Of a stretch of DNA of 64,000 bases, positions 18,450-27,085 are shown piece by piece; the stretch's first letter is position 1; every line of letters starts with the position of its first letter. The notes beneath the pieces were generated by a model, which made no database searches, was not told the origin of the DNA, and saw only the letters and a list, made by a program, of their open reading frames with translations. The position numbers and the translations under genes are program-made. The DNA is taken from assembly GCF_000686725.1 (NCBI RefSeq), contig NZ_KK366008.1, positions 262,074 to 326,073 of the forward strand. The letters are read 5' to 3'. This DNA comes from Clostridium akagii DSM 12554 (GTDB lineage Bacteria; Bacillota; Clostridia; Clostridiales; Clostridiaceae).

Positions 18450-19607
18450 TTAATGCACAATTTTTAATTCCGTTTCTATTCTATCAAATGCCTCTTCTAA
18501 TGTTTTAAGACCGCAAGCATATGATATCCTAATATATCCTTCTCCACAATTTCCAAATGCACTTCCTGGAACAACGGCAACTTTTGCATTATAAAGTAAT
18601 CTATCACAAAATTCTTCACTGTTACTTGCAAATTTTTCAATGGATGGAAAAACATAAAATGCACCTTTAGGTAATGTAACATCAAATCCAATTTGCTTAA
18701 GCCTTTTATATACGTAATCCCTTCTTCGTGAAAATTCATTTTTCATATAGTTCACTTCATTTAAGCAACTTCTTAATCCTTCTAAAGCGCCATACTGAAT
18801 TATAGATGGTGCACAGGATACATTATATTGATGAACTTTTACAATAGAACTTATGTATTTTTTAGGAGCACATACATAGCCTATCCGGAGTCCTGTCATG
18901 GAAAACATCTTAGAAAACCCACTTACCAGTATTATTTTATCTTTTATATCATTGCATTGAGCAATAGAATAATACTCATCTTCAAAACAAAGTGAACTGT
19001 ACATCTCATCTGTAACTATTATTATGTCCTCATTCTTTAAAATTTTATATAACCTGTCTCTATGACTTTTACTAAGAACTGCTCCTGTTGGGTTACATGG
19101 ATAAGAAAGTACGATAATCTTCGGTTTTTCACATTCTATTGTATGGATAAGACTTTCAAAATCTATTGAAAAATCATCCATATGTAAATTATAATTTATT
19201 ATTTTTCCTCCTACTAACTTAACACATGCTTCATATGCAGGATATGCAGGATTTGGAATCAATACTTTATCATTGGGACTTATGAATGTAGTGAACACGT
19301 CCATAAGTCCCTCACTGCCACCAACAGTTATACATGTTTCATCTGCACTGTAATTTATACTTTGAGTTTTTAAAAATTTGCTTATTTCATCTCTTAATTC
19401 TATAATACCTTCATTTGATGTATAACCTGTTTTATTTGTATTTATTGCATTTATAATTGCCTCTTTTGCTTTTGCTGGTACAGGAAAATCAGGTTGTCCT
19501 AATGTAAGTGAAATAGCTCCTTCAACTTTTGCTACTTTATTATAAAATTTCCTTATACCTGACAACTCCGTACTAACTACTTTTACAGATATTTTATCTT
19601 GTTCCAT
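18450..19607 (-). CDS. patA: PLP aminotransferase, probable N-acetyl-LL-diaminopimelate aminotransferase
   Basis: A class I/II aminotransferase of 385 residues with ISLTLGQPDFPVP, YTSNEGIIELRDEI, YPCNPTGAVLS, the PLP lysine in VSGFSKMFSMTGLRIGY and the carboxylate-binding Arg in RISYACG. General features fit the PatA/AspC group. It is divergent from dapH, which makes N-acetylated tetrahydrodipicolinate. PatA is the enzyme that next aminates that product in Bacillus, so the acetyl-DAP role is inferred from context. The open frame starts at a GTG (19616) that overlaps the gaggtga site; ATG at 19607 is preferred. An ordinary aromatic/aspartate aminotransferase remains possible. Confidence 0.82.
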   Translation of the reverse strand: MEQDKISVKVVSTELSGIRKFYNKVAKVEGAISLTLGQPDFPVPAKAKEAIINAINTNKTGYTSNEGIIELRDEISKFLKTQSINYSADETCITVGGSEGLMDVFTTFISPNDKVLIPNPAYPAYEACVKLVGGKIINYNLHMDDFSIDFESLIHTIECEKPKIIVLSYPCNPTGAVLSKSHRDRLYKILKNEDIIIVTDEMYSSLCFEDEYYSIAQCNDIKDKIILVSGFSKMFSMTGLRIGYVCAPKKYISSIVKVHQYNVSCAPSIIQYGALEGLRSCLNEVNYMKNEFSRRRDYVYKRLKQIGFDVTLPKGAFYVFPSIEKFASNSEEFCDRLLYNAKVAVVPGSAFGNCGEGYIRISYACGLKTLEEAFDRIETELKIVH

Positions 19608-19947
19608 GAACTTCACCTCAACAAACTATTTTTACAAGATGCTTTCTGACGCCTATTATTAATTATAACCTAAATATATAATATTTCATTAAATTTATCA
19701 AATACAAATAATAATCCTATGGTTTTATATTTAATTTTTAATTTGCCTGTGAATATTATGCACATTCTGTGGTATAATTCTCATAGGAATTTCTCCATTT
19801 CATTATTTATTTTTTTAAATATTTTTAGTATGAATGAAGTTAAATTCCCGAAATTCTTTTAATACAAAAAATTTTATCCATAACTTTTAGAATGAATTTT
19901 AAACAATGACAACTTAAATAATAGTTTCAAGAGGAGGAATTTTATAA

Positions 19948-20658
19948 ATGAATTATGATTTAACTGATCCATATGAAATTGCAAGATATATTAAAGAAGC
20001 AAAAAAATCCACACCTGTTAAAGTATATGTAGATGGTGATTTGAGTAATTGCTCAATGGAAAATGTAGATATATACGGAACTAACAATTTTTATGTACTC
20101 TTTGGTGAAAGCTCAATCGTATCAGAATTTATTGTAAGCAATAAAGAAAAAATCAAGAAGTTTAGACTTGAACAAGACAGACGTAATTCTGCTATCCCAC
20201 TTATGGATATAACAGCAATAGATGCTAGAATCGAACCTGGTGCAATTATTAGGGACAAGGTAACCATAGCTAAAAATGCTGTGATTATGATGGGTGCAGT
20301 GATAAACATAGGTGCTGAAATAGGCGAAGGTTCAATGATTGATATGAACGCTGTTGTTGGTGCACGAGGCAAGATTGGAAAGAGAGTTCACTTAGGTGCT
20401 GGTGCTGTTGTTGCTGGAGTGCTTGAACCACCAAGTAAATCTCCTTGTGAAATTGGAGATGATGTTCTTATCGGTGCTAATTCTGTTATTTTAGAAGGAG
20501 TTAAGATAGGAAATGGTGCTGTTGTTGCTGCTGGTTCTGTTGTTGTGTCAGATGTTCCTAGCAATGTAGTCGTAGCCGGTACCCCTGCTACAATCATAAA
20601 AAATGTTGACGAAAAGACAAAAGATAAAACAAAGCTTATGGATGACCTTAGAAAATAG
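19948..20658 (+). CDS. dapH: Tetrahydrodipicolinate N-acetyltransferase
   Basis: DapH acetylates tetrahydrodipicolinate in the acetylase branch of lysine synthesis. The 236 residues carry an N-terminal DapH domain (about 1-85, beginning with [20 protein letters not shown]). A left-handed beta-helix of hexapeptide repeats follows ([61 protein letters not shown]). The length and the PPS(K)xPCEIGD insertion match acetyl rather than succinyl transferases. An aggaggaat site lies before the ATG. A 13-bp-stem terminator follows at 20673. The 340-base divergent space with patA shows no T-box or lysine riboswitch. Confidence 0.95.
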   Translation: MNYDLTDPYEIARYIKEAKKSTPVKVYVDGDLSNCSMENVDIYGTNNFYVLFGESSIVSEFIVSNKEKIKKFRLEQDRRNSAIPLMDITAIDARIEPGAIIRDKVTIAKNAVIMMGAVINIGAEIGEGSMIDMNAVVGARGKIGKRVHLGAGAVVAGVLEPPSKSPCEIGDDVLIGANSVILEGVKIGNGAVVAAGSVVVSDVPSNVVVAGTPATIIKNVDEKTKDKTKLMDDLRK

Positions 20659-20672
20659 TCAAACTCTAGTTG

Positions 20673-20730
20673 AATCCCCTTAAAGTTGCATTGTTTTAAA
20701 CAAATGCTAAAACCTTTAAGGGGATTTTTA
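20673..20730 (+). terminator. Terminator after dapH (bidirectional)
   Basis: The outer stem aatccccttaaag (20673-20685) / ctttaaggggatt (20714-20726) is perfect over 13 bp, followed by TTTTTA. An inner weaker stem (gcattgtttt region) extends it. It also serves the convergent SSB-like gene. Confidence 0.88.
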
Positions 20731-20738
20731 TTTCTATG

Positions 20739-21446
20739 TTACATAGCACTTTTAGTAACTGGACTCATCTTATAATCCTCTTCACTAAAATTTTCATCCA
20801 CGTGCAAAACATCATTTTCAGCATCTTTATTTACTTTTTCCATTTTTGAAATAGAAACTTCATAAGCGATTTTCTTTAACACCTCCTCCTCAGAAACTTT
20901 TTTCTGATACTCTCTACTTTGAAGTCTTCCCCATATTCTTATATTATCCCCAACTTTAAGTGTTTCTGAGAATCTTGAATTTCTTCCCCAAGCAATAGTT
21001 GGTATATAGTCAGATTTGTTATATGCTCTATTTACAGCCAAAAGCATATCAGCTATTTCCCTACCAAAAGGAGTAGTTCTATAAATTGGTTTTTTGCATA
21101 TAAATCCATCTAAATATATTTGATTGGGATTTTTACTTTTTTCAATTCGTGGTTCAATATTTCTTGCGAATACTGTAAGTATAAGCCTATTGGCTCCATC
21201 CACAAATTTGTTATATGATCTTAATTGCCCTTCAACAATCAATTCCTTTCCTTCAGTTAAATCCATGCCATTTATTAATCTTTCTGATACCGTAACAAAA
21301 AGCTTATCCCTTGTATCGCTCAGCCTCTGAACATCCAAATTAAATGTATAAAACCCCTCTCCATACATTTCATGACTAAACTTAAGCTTCGAAGATATTC
21401 TTCCCTCTAAATAAAGCTTGTTATTCAACATTAAACTGTCCATCAT
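20739..21446 (-). CDS. SSB-like protein with two OB folds
   Basis: A 235-residue protein in which two single-strand-binding OB domains stand in tandem. The first (about 5-105) holds LEGRISSKLKFSHEMYGEGFYTFNLDVQR and ELIVEGQLRSYNKF. The second (about 110-205) holds IYLDGFICKKPIYRTTPFGREIADMLLAVNRAYNKSDYIPTIAWG and IRIWGRLQSREYQKK. The second domain is the one with a classical SSB look. It lacks the acidic DDDIPF-type C-terminal tip of the replicative SSB, so it is probably an auxiliary DNA-binding protein. A gaggggatt site sits before ATG-ATG (21446 or 21443). It is monocistronic. Confidence 0.8.
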   Translation of the reverse strand: MMDSLMLNNKLYLEGRISSKLKFSHEMYGEGFYTFNLDVQRLSDTRDKLFVTVSERLINGMDLTEGKELIVEGQLRSYNKFVDGANRLILTVFARNIEPRIEKSKNPNQIYLDGFICKKPIYRTTPFGREIADMLLAVNRAYNKSDYIPTIAWGRNSRFSETLKVGDNIRIWGRLQSREYQKKVSEEEVLKKIAYEVSISKMEKVNKDAENDVLHVDENFSEEDYKMSPVTKSAM

Positions 21447-21638
21447 AATCCCCTCTCCTTTAGTTTTATAAGTATATTAATAAATATTGTTTGTACTAGC
21501 TTTTTATAACTATAACTTGTGGTTAAACGGGACTAATTATATTTCAAATATAATTATCAAAACATTATATTAATAATTCCGCTTTAATATTACCACGTAT
21601 TTCCATTATAATATATTTTTTACTCAAATTTCAATAGA

Positions 21639-22406
21639 TTATTTTTTTATTTGTCTTCCACTTTCATCTATAATATAGTTATCTTTGTAAATCAAATCTG
21701 AAACTTTCAAAAACCTGTACCCCTCACTTTTTAACTTGTTAATAACCATATCAAGTGTCTGCGGTGTATATTTACCAGAGTTATGAAATAGAATAATCGA
21801 ACCTTTTTTTATATTTTTAATTACTCTATTGTATTCAATGTCATATCCTTCATTTTTCCAATCTATACTATCTGCATCCCATTGTATGCATTTATGATTA
21901 GTATCCTCTACTAGCTTGACACTATTACTATTGTAGGTCCCCTCTGGGAATCTGAAAAGGCTTGTCTTAATTCCTGTTACTCCCATTATTTTAGCATCTG
22001 CTGAATCTATTTCTCTTATTATTTGTTCTTTGGATAGTTTTGTAAAATCACCATGATTATCGGAATGATTTCCGATTTCGTGACCCATACCTGCTATTAA
22101 TTTTGCATCCTCAGGATATTGTTCAACCCATTTACCTATAAGAAAAAATGTAGCTTTAACGTCATACTTTTTTAAAACATCTAAAATTTTTTTAGTGTTG
22201 TCCACTCCCCAACTTGTATCAAATGTTATCGCAATGTTCTTGTTCTGTGTCTCCACAGAGTAAATAGGAATTATTTTCTTTTGAAATAAAAATGTACTCT
22301 TAACATTTTTTCCTATAATTAAAATAGTAATTATAGCTAATATCAATATAGCAATTCCAATTAAAGTTTTTTTAATTAAGCTCCTTTTTATTATAATTAT
22401 GTGCAT
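21639..22406 (-). CDS. pdaB: PdaB-like polysaccharide deacetylase (sporulation)
   Basis: A membrane-anchored carbohydrate esterase 4 protein. A single helix (about residues 8-30) precedes IPIYSVETQNKNIAITFDTSWG. The NodB motifs are FDTSWG (metal Asp), HEIGNHSDNHGDF (metal His), RFPEGTY, WDADSIDW and ILFHNSG. The ITFDTSWG and RFPEGTYN forms are typical of PdaB, needed to keep spores stable in Bacillus. A TTG-initiated longer reading exists (22421), but ttggaggtg is the ribosome binding site of ATG 22406. The role in spore peptidoglycan is by family, not shown here. Confidence 0.85.
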   Translation of the reverse strand: MHIIIIKRSLIKKTLIGIAILILAIITILIIGKNVKSTFLFQKKIIPIYSVETQNKNIAITFDTSWGVDNTKKILDVLKKYDVKATFFLIGKWVEQYPEDAKLIAGMGHEIGNHSDNHGDFTKLSKEQIIREIDSADAKIMGVTGIKTSLFRFPEGTYNSNSVKLVEDTNHKCIQWDADSIDWKNEGYDIEYNRVIKNIKKGSIILFHNSGKYTPQTLDMVINKLKSEGYRFLKVSDLIYKDNYIIDESGRQIKK

Positions 22407-22556
22407 CACTTCCACCTCCAAAAATATATTCTAATATTTAATCTATATTCTTGAGATGAAATTTTATTACTTTATAGATTTTTAAAGTGTAGATTTTATT
22501 TCAATGTTTTTTTGTGTTATAATATATTATAATTATTAGAACGAGGGGGAAAGAAG

Positions 22557-23084
22557 ATGTTTGACGATACACTAGAACTGGCTGAAAACAAACTTCTTTT
22601 ATTATATATATTAGAGCAGATTAAACTACCTATTTCAAAAAATCAATTTACAGAAATCGTACTTGAAAACAATTTAATTAATTATTTTACTCTTCAACAA
22701 TATATATCAGAGCTAATTTCAGCTGATTTTACTGAGTATAACGAGGTTGATGGAAAGCATCGACTAACGGTTACATCTAAAGGTCATAGGGTACTTAGCA
22801 TGTTTACAAACAGATTATCCCAAAATAAATTGGACATTGTAGATTCGTACATTAAAGAAAATATGAACACTATAAGGCAGCAAATAGACATAACCGCAGA
22901 TTATACAATAGCAAATAACAATAGCTTTACCGTTAACTTAAAAGCTATCGAAAATGACCTAGCACTTATCGACTTAAAACTTAATGTTGTATCTAACAAG
23001 CAGGCCAGAGATATTTGTGCCCGATGGAAAAACAACTCTTCCGAACTGTATACAAAAATAATAAAAATGTTAATAGATGACTAA
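22557..23084 (+). CDS. DUF4364 family winged-helix protein
   Basis: A 175-residue cytoplasmic protein whose first about 85 residues look like a winged helix (ENKLLLLYILEQIKLPISKNQF, TLQQYISELISADFTEY, LTVTSKGHRVLSMF). A beta-rich domain follows. DUF4364 proteins are presumed transcription regulators in Clostridia; no target is known to me. The ATG has gaggggga. It is convergent with the beta-propeller gene, overlapping its end by four bases, without an obvious terminator between. Confidence 0.82.
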   Translation: MFDDTLELAENKLLLLYILEQIKLPISKNQFTEIVLENNLINYFTLQQYISELISADFTEYNEVDGKHRLTVTSKGHRVLSMFTNRLSQNKLDIVDSYIKENMNTIRQQIDITADYTIANNNSFTVNLKAIENDLALIDLKLNVVSNKQARDICARWKNNSSELYTKIIKMLIDD

Positions 23085-23968
23085 GAGAGTAACATTCCAC
23101 TTGGCTCTCTTCCTATTGATATTTTTTTTCTGCTATTTTTATTTAAATTTATGCGAAAAATAAGATTATTATAATTATCTCCCACATACAAATTTTCCTT
23201 GTATTTTAAAATTCCTCTTGGCATTCCACCTATTTCTATTCTTTTTAATTCTCTACATTTATTTAAATCAACGATACTTATGGTTCCATCTCCAAAATTA
23301 GATACAAAACATAAATTTTCTTCTATATGCATATCCACTGGTGTGTTACCAACAGGTATTCTATATAAAATCCTAAAATCTTTTGATGATACTATACTTA
23401 TGCTTCCACATTGATCTGAACCTATATTGCTTTCACATATATAAATGTCATTGCCATCAATGCTGAATATAGCCTTTGTTGGATAACTCCCAACTCTCAC
23501 ATTTCTTACTCCGTTATTCTTACCATAATCTGCTATTGTAATGCTATCACTATTCATATTTGCTGTTACCATTATTTGTTTTTGTTTTGATAAATCAATA
23601 CTATGTGGCATATCTTCACACGGGATTTGTTCCTCCATTTCATTTTTCTCCATATTAAATTGTATTATTTTATTTGAATCTCCACATATGACATAAGCTA
23701 AATCTCCACATACTTTAACATCATTGCAATTCATACCTACAAAAAAATCACTTACAATCTTCCCTGTTTCAGGGGTGACAAGTGAAAGCGAATTACTATA
23801 ATTGTTTGCAATCAACAATTTGTTTTTATATAAGCATACACCATGGGGGCCAATTCTATTTGATTTTAATAGATTTAATTTTATTCTGTGAATTTCTTCA
23901 AATATATCTATATCAATTATAGATATACTGTCTGAATAAGTATTACATACAAACAAATAATTGCTCAA
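23081..23968 (-). CDS. YncE/YVTN-type beta-propeller protein
   Basis: A 295-residue protein of repeated about 40-residue blades with the pattern D-I-(V)-x-G-x-x-P. Examples are VGNTPVDMHIEENLCFVSNF, IEIGGMPRGILKYKENLYVG and ISIGREPSGMLLS. Such propellers are often surface or binding proteins, but no signal peptide is visible here (MSNYLFVCNTYSDSISIID begins with a blade), so it may be cytoplasmic. The start codon is TTG, set by a ggaggtag site. The ligand is unknown. Confidence 0.75.
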   Translation of the reverse strand: MSNYLFVCNTYSDSISIIDIDIFEEIHRIKLNLLKSNRIGPHGVCLYKNKLLIANNYSNSLSLVTPETGKIVSDFFVGMNCNDVKVCGDLAYVICGDSNKIIQFNMEKNEMEEQIPCEDMPHSIDLSKQKQIMVTANMNSDSITIADYGKNNGVRNVRVGSYPTKAIFSIDGNDIYICESNIGSDQCGSISIVSSKDFRILYRIPVGNTPVDMHIEENLCFVSNFGDGTISIVDLNKCRELKRIEIGGMPRGILKYKENLYVGDNYNNLIFRINLNKNSRKKISIGREPSGMLLS

Positions 23969-24159
23969 ACTACCTCCCCTCCCTCCATATTATAATATGT
24001 ATAATCTTAAAATTTTGTCATCACCTTATTGACATTATTATAATTTTTTTAAAAAACTCAGCTTGTCATTTTCTTTAAAATGACTTATATTGTTTATATG
24101 ATAAATCTATAATGTAAGCTTAATTAATATATGCCTTACAATGAAAGGTGGTGCTCCAT

Positions 24160-24426
24160 ATGTATACATACAAAACTAAAGGTGTTTGCTCAAGAGAAAT
24201 AAATTTTGATGTTGTAGATAACAAAATAACAAAACTTTCTTTTGTAGGCGGCTGTGAAGGAAACCTTATGGGAATTTCTAAATTAGTAGAAGGACTAGAA
24301 GTTGAAGACGCGATTAATCGCTTAAAGGGGATAGATTGTAGTGGCAAAGGTACTTCTTGCCCAGATCAACTTTCAAAAGCCTTAGAAGGTATAAATCAGT
24401 TAAAAGTTAAGAGTGACAAGCTTTAA
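24160..24426 (+). CDS. TSCPD domain protein
   Basis: An 88-residue protein with the defining TSCPD stretch (KGTSCPDQLSKAL) and FVGGCEGNLMGISKLVEG. Cysteines at CSRE, GGCEGN, DCSGKG and SCPD suggest metal or cluster binding. The family is also a domain at the end of some class II ribonucleotide reductases; stand-alone copies are uncharacterised. The start is ATG 24160 because gaaaggtgg precedes it; the open frame also has a GTG at 24148 within that site. Confidence 0.85.
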   Translation: MYTYKTKGVCSREINFDVVDNKITKLSFVGGCEGNLMGISKLVEGLEVEDAINRLKGIDCSGKGTSCPDQLSKALEGINQLKVKSDKL

Positions 24427-24478
24427 GAAGCAGTGACAAGTTAGAAACCTTTCATAATTGGTAAATAACTTTTAGTGA

Positions 24479-24523
24479 AGGGGCGTATATATTTGATTTA
24501 CTCAAATATATACGCCCCTTTTA
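24479..24523 (+). terminator. Terminator after the TSCPD gene
   Basis: A perfect stem aggggcgtatatatttga / tcaaatatatacgcccct with a five-base loop, followed by TTTT. It also faces the convergent argD end. Confidence 0.9.
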
Positions 24524-24589
24524 CTAGCTGTATTTTATTTACAATTCTTTGACTTTCTCGTGTCCGTGAAAAATGTTCCTTACCTTGTA

Positions 24590-25768
24590 TTATAATGAAA
24601 TTTCTTCGAAAACCATTGTCATAATATCAAGTGCTGCATCGATATCTTCTTTTGAAACATTTAAAGGAGGTAAAAGCCTAACCACTCCATCACCCGCTGT
24701 TATAAGTAAGAGTTTTTTTTCAAAGCATTTATTTACAAAAAATTTTATGTCAATGCTGAGTTTTATTCCAATTAAAAGTCCCATGCCTCTTATTTCTTCT
24801 ATGCAATTGTATTTAAGCTTTAAATTATTAATTCTAGCTTTTATGTATTCAGCTTTTTCATCCACGGAATCAATTATTTTCTCATCTATAAGTTCGTGTA
24901 AAACACAACATCCAATTGCTGCTCCAAGGGGATTACCACCAAAAGTGTTACCATGATCTCCAGGTACAAAGGCCTCTGCTGCCTTTTGTGTTGCAAGCAC
25001 TGCACCTATAGGAAATCCTGCACCAAGAGCCTTAGCCATACATACTACATCAGGAACTATACCATACTTTTGGTATGCAAATAGCTTCCCACTTCTTCCT
25101 ATCCCACATTGTACTTCATCAAATATCAAAAGTGCATCATATTTATTACAAAGACTTCTAACTACTTTTAAGAACTCTTTGTCAGCACATATAATCCCAC
25201 CTTCCCCTTGAATTGGTTCAAGAATAACTGCACAAGTATTTTCATTTATCTTACTCGTAATATCATTTATATCATTAAATTTCGAACTTTTTACGTTCCC
25301 AATTAATGGTCTAAAATCTTCTTGATACTTAGGCTGTCCAGTTACTGATAATGCACCCATAGTACGTCCATGAAAAGAATTGTCCATATAAATTATTTCA
25401 TTCTTGCCGCCCTTATTCTTTTGAGACAGCTTACCATATTTCCTTCCAAGTTTTAGAGCCGTTTCAATTGACTCAGTTCCACTATTGCAGAAAAACACTT
25501 TTTGATGATCAGAATTCTGGCACAACTTTTCAGCTAAATCCATAGCATTTTGGTTCCAATAATAATTTGATACATGTAAAAGTTTCTCAGCTTGATTCTT
25601 TATAGTTGCAACTATTTTAGGATTACAATGCCCCAAACAGTTTACAGCCACACCTGATACAAAATCTATATATTCTACTCCATCCTTATCAAAAACTTTT
25701 GTTTCTTTCCCCTTATCAAAGACCACATCAAACCTACCATAAGTATTCATTATATTACTTCTAGACAT
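24590..25768 (-). CDS. argD: Acetylornithine aminotransferase
   Basis: ArgD makes N-acetylornithine from its semialdehyde with glutamate as donor (PLP enzyme). The 392 residues show YIDFVSGVAVNCLGHCNPKI, FFCNSGTESIETALKLGRKYG, NSFHGRTMGALSVTGQ, LLIFDEVQCGIGRSGKLFAYQ with the PLP-contact Asp, and the Schiff-base lysine in CMAKALGAGFPIGAV. It is divergent from argC, sharing a regulatory region with probable ArgR sites. The start is ATG 25768 with aaggagtt. Confidence 0.95.
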   Translation of the reverse strand: MSRSNIMNTYGRFDVVFDKGKETKVFDKDGVEYIDFVSGVAVNCLGHCNPKIVATIKNQAEKLLHVSNYYWNQNAMDLAEKLCQNSDHQKVFFCNSGTESIETALKLGRKYGKLSQKNKGGKNEIIYMDNSFHGRTMGALSVTGQPKYQEDFRPLIGNVKSSKFNDINDITSKINENTCAVILEPIQGEGGIICADKEFLKVVRSLCNKYDALLIFDEVQCGIGRSGKLFAYQKYGIVPDVVCMAKALGAGFPIGAVLATQKAAEAFVPGDHGNTFGGNPLGAAIGCCVLHELIDEKIIDSVDEKAEYIKARINNLKLKYNCIEEIRGMGLLIGIKLSIDIKFFVNKCFEKKLLLITAGDGVVRLLPPLNVSKEDIDAALDIMTMVFEEISL

Positions 25769-25861
25769 TTATCATCAAACTCCTTTTTCTATTTTCTCTA
25801 CTTAAATCATACCATTAACTTTCAAACATCTAATATCTATATGCATAATTATACACATAGT

Positions 25862-25878
25862 CAAATAAATATTCAATA
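25862..25878 (+). promoter_or_regulatory. Probable ArgR operator (ARG box 1)
   Basis: caaataaatattcaata resembles the Bacillus ARG box (about ATGAATAAAAATTCAAG). It lies in the argD-argC divergent space. Assignment is by eye. Confidence 0.5.
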
Positions 25879-25902
25879 ATTTTATTAAATTTCTCTGTTT
25901 TT

Positions 25903-25918
25903 CTTGAATATTTATTAT
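25903..25918 (-). promoter_or_regulatory. Probable ArgR operator (ARG box 2), overlapping the argC -35 box
   Basis: Read on the minus strand it is ATAATAAATATTCAAG, close to the ARG box consensus and in opposite orientation to box 1. It covers the -35 element of the argC promoter, where a bound repressor would block polymerase. Confidence 0.5.
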
Positions 25919-25932
25919 ATATTATGTATAAT
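25904..25932 (+). promoter_or_regulatory. Promoter of argC-argJ
   Basis: TTGAAT (25904-25909), a 17-base spacer and TATAAT (25927-25932). The -10 box is the centre of an exact dyad ATTATG-TATAAT-CATAAT (25921-25938), a further possible repressor contact. Confidence 0.75.
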
Positions 25933-25978
25933 CATAATAAAGTCAAACACAAAGTGAAACTTAATTGGAGTGATAGTT

Positions 25979-27016
25979 ATGATAAAAGCAGGAATTATTG
26001 GAGCAACAGGATATTCTGGTGCGGAACTTACTAGATTACTTTACAGCCATCCTGATGTTACAATTGATTTTTTATGTACTAATAGTTATGTAGGAGAAGA
26101 TTTCAGTAATATATATCCAAATTTCAAACAATTTATCAATAAAAAGTGTGTTAGTATCCATGAAGCTTTTGAAAGGTTACCTTATATAGATGTACTTTTT
26201 ACTGCTTTGCCATCTGGAAAGGCTTTAGAGTTTGGTAAACGAGCAATGGATAACAATGTTAAGCTTATAGATATTGGTTCAGATTTTAGACTTAAAGAAA
26301 AAGATTTATATAAACAATGGTACAACCTTGATCACAAATACCCAGATTTACTTTGTGAAGCTGTATATGGTTTACCAGAATTAAATAGAGAAGCCATTAA
26401 AACTGCAAAGCTTGTTGCCAGCGCTGGATGCTACCCAACAGCAAGTTCTTTAGCTCTTATTCCACTTGTTAGTAATAATATGATCAATTTAGCATCCATT
26501 ATAATAGATGCTAAATCAGGGGTTTCTGGTGCTGGTAGAAAAGCATCCACAAGTAATCTATATGTAGAGTGCAATGAATCCATAAAAGCTTATGGGGTGA
26601 CAACCCACAGGCATACTCCCGAAATTGAACAAACTCTTTCTACTATTGCTAAAGAAGATATTAAATTGACGTTTACACCTCATTTGGTGCCAATGAATAG
26701 GGGTATTCTTGCTGTTTGTTATGGTAAGTTAAATAAAGCCTATACTACTGAAGATTTAATTAAACTCTATAAATCATTTTATGCCAAAGATTATTTTATT
26801 AGGGTAAATGATGAGTTACCTGAAACCAGATGGGTTAAAGATTCCAACTTTTGTGATATAAGTTTAAGAGTTGATCAAAGAACGAATACAGTTATTGCCA
26901 TTTCCGCCATTGATAACCTAATCAAAGGTGCTGCTGGGCAAGCAATCCAAAACATGAACTTGATGTTTGGTTTAGAAGAAACTACTTCGCTTAAAATCAA
27001 TCCTATTTTTGCGTAA
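25979..27016 (+). CDS. argC: N-acetyl-gamma-glutamyl-phosphate reductase
   Basis: ArgC reduces acetylglutamyl phosphate to the semialdehyde used by ArgD. The 345-residue protein starts MIKAGIIGATGYSGAELTRLL (NADP-binding motif) and has the active-site SAGCYPTAS with the nucleophilic Cys, SGVSGAGRK, and HRHTPEIEQ with the catalytic His. The open frame begins at a GTG (25970), but ttggag lies before ATG 25979, which gives the family's usual N-terminus. It is followed after 69 bases by argJ. Confidence 0.96.
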   Translation: MIKAGIIGATGYSGAELTRLLYSHPDVTIDFLCTNSYVGEDFSNIYPNFKQFINKKCVSIHEAFERLPYIDVLFTALPSGKALEFGKRAMDNNVKLIDIGSDFRLKEKDLYKQWYNLDHKYPDLLCEAVYGLPELNREAIKTAKLVASAGCYPTASSLALIPLVSNNMINLASIIIDAKSGVSGAGRKASTSNLYVECNESIKAYGVTTHRHTPEIEQTLSTIAKEDIKLTFTPHLVPMNRGILAVCYGKLNKAYTTEDLIKLYKSFYAKDYFIRVNDELPETRWVKDSNFCDISLRVDQRTNTVIAISAIDNLIKGAAGQAIQNMNLMFGLEETTSLKINPIFA

Positions 27017-27085
27017 TGATTCTTCAGAAACAACAAATCACTGTTATTTTTAATCACACTATATAATATGAAAGAAGGTTTCACT

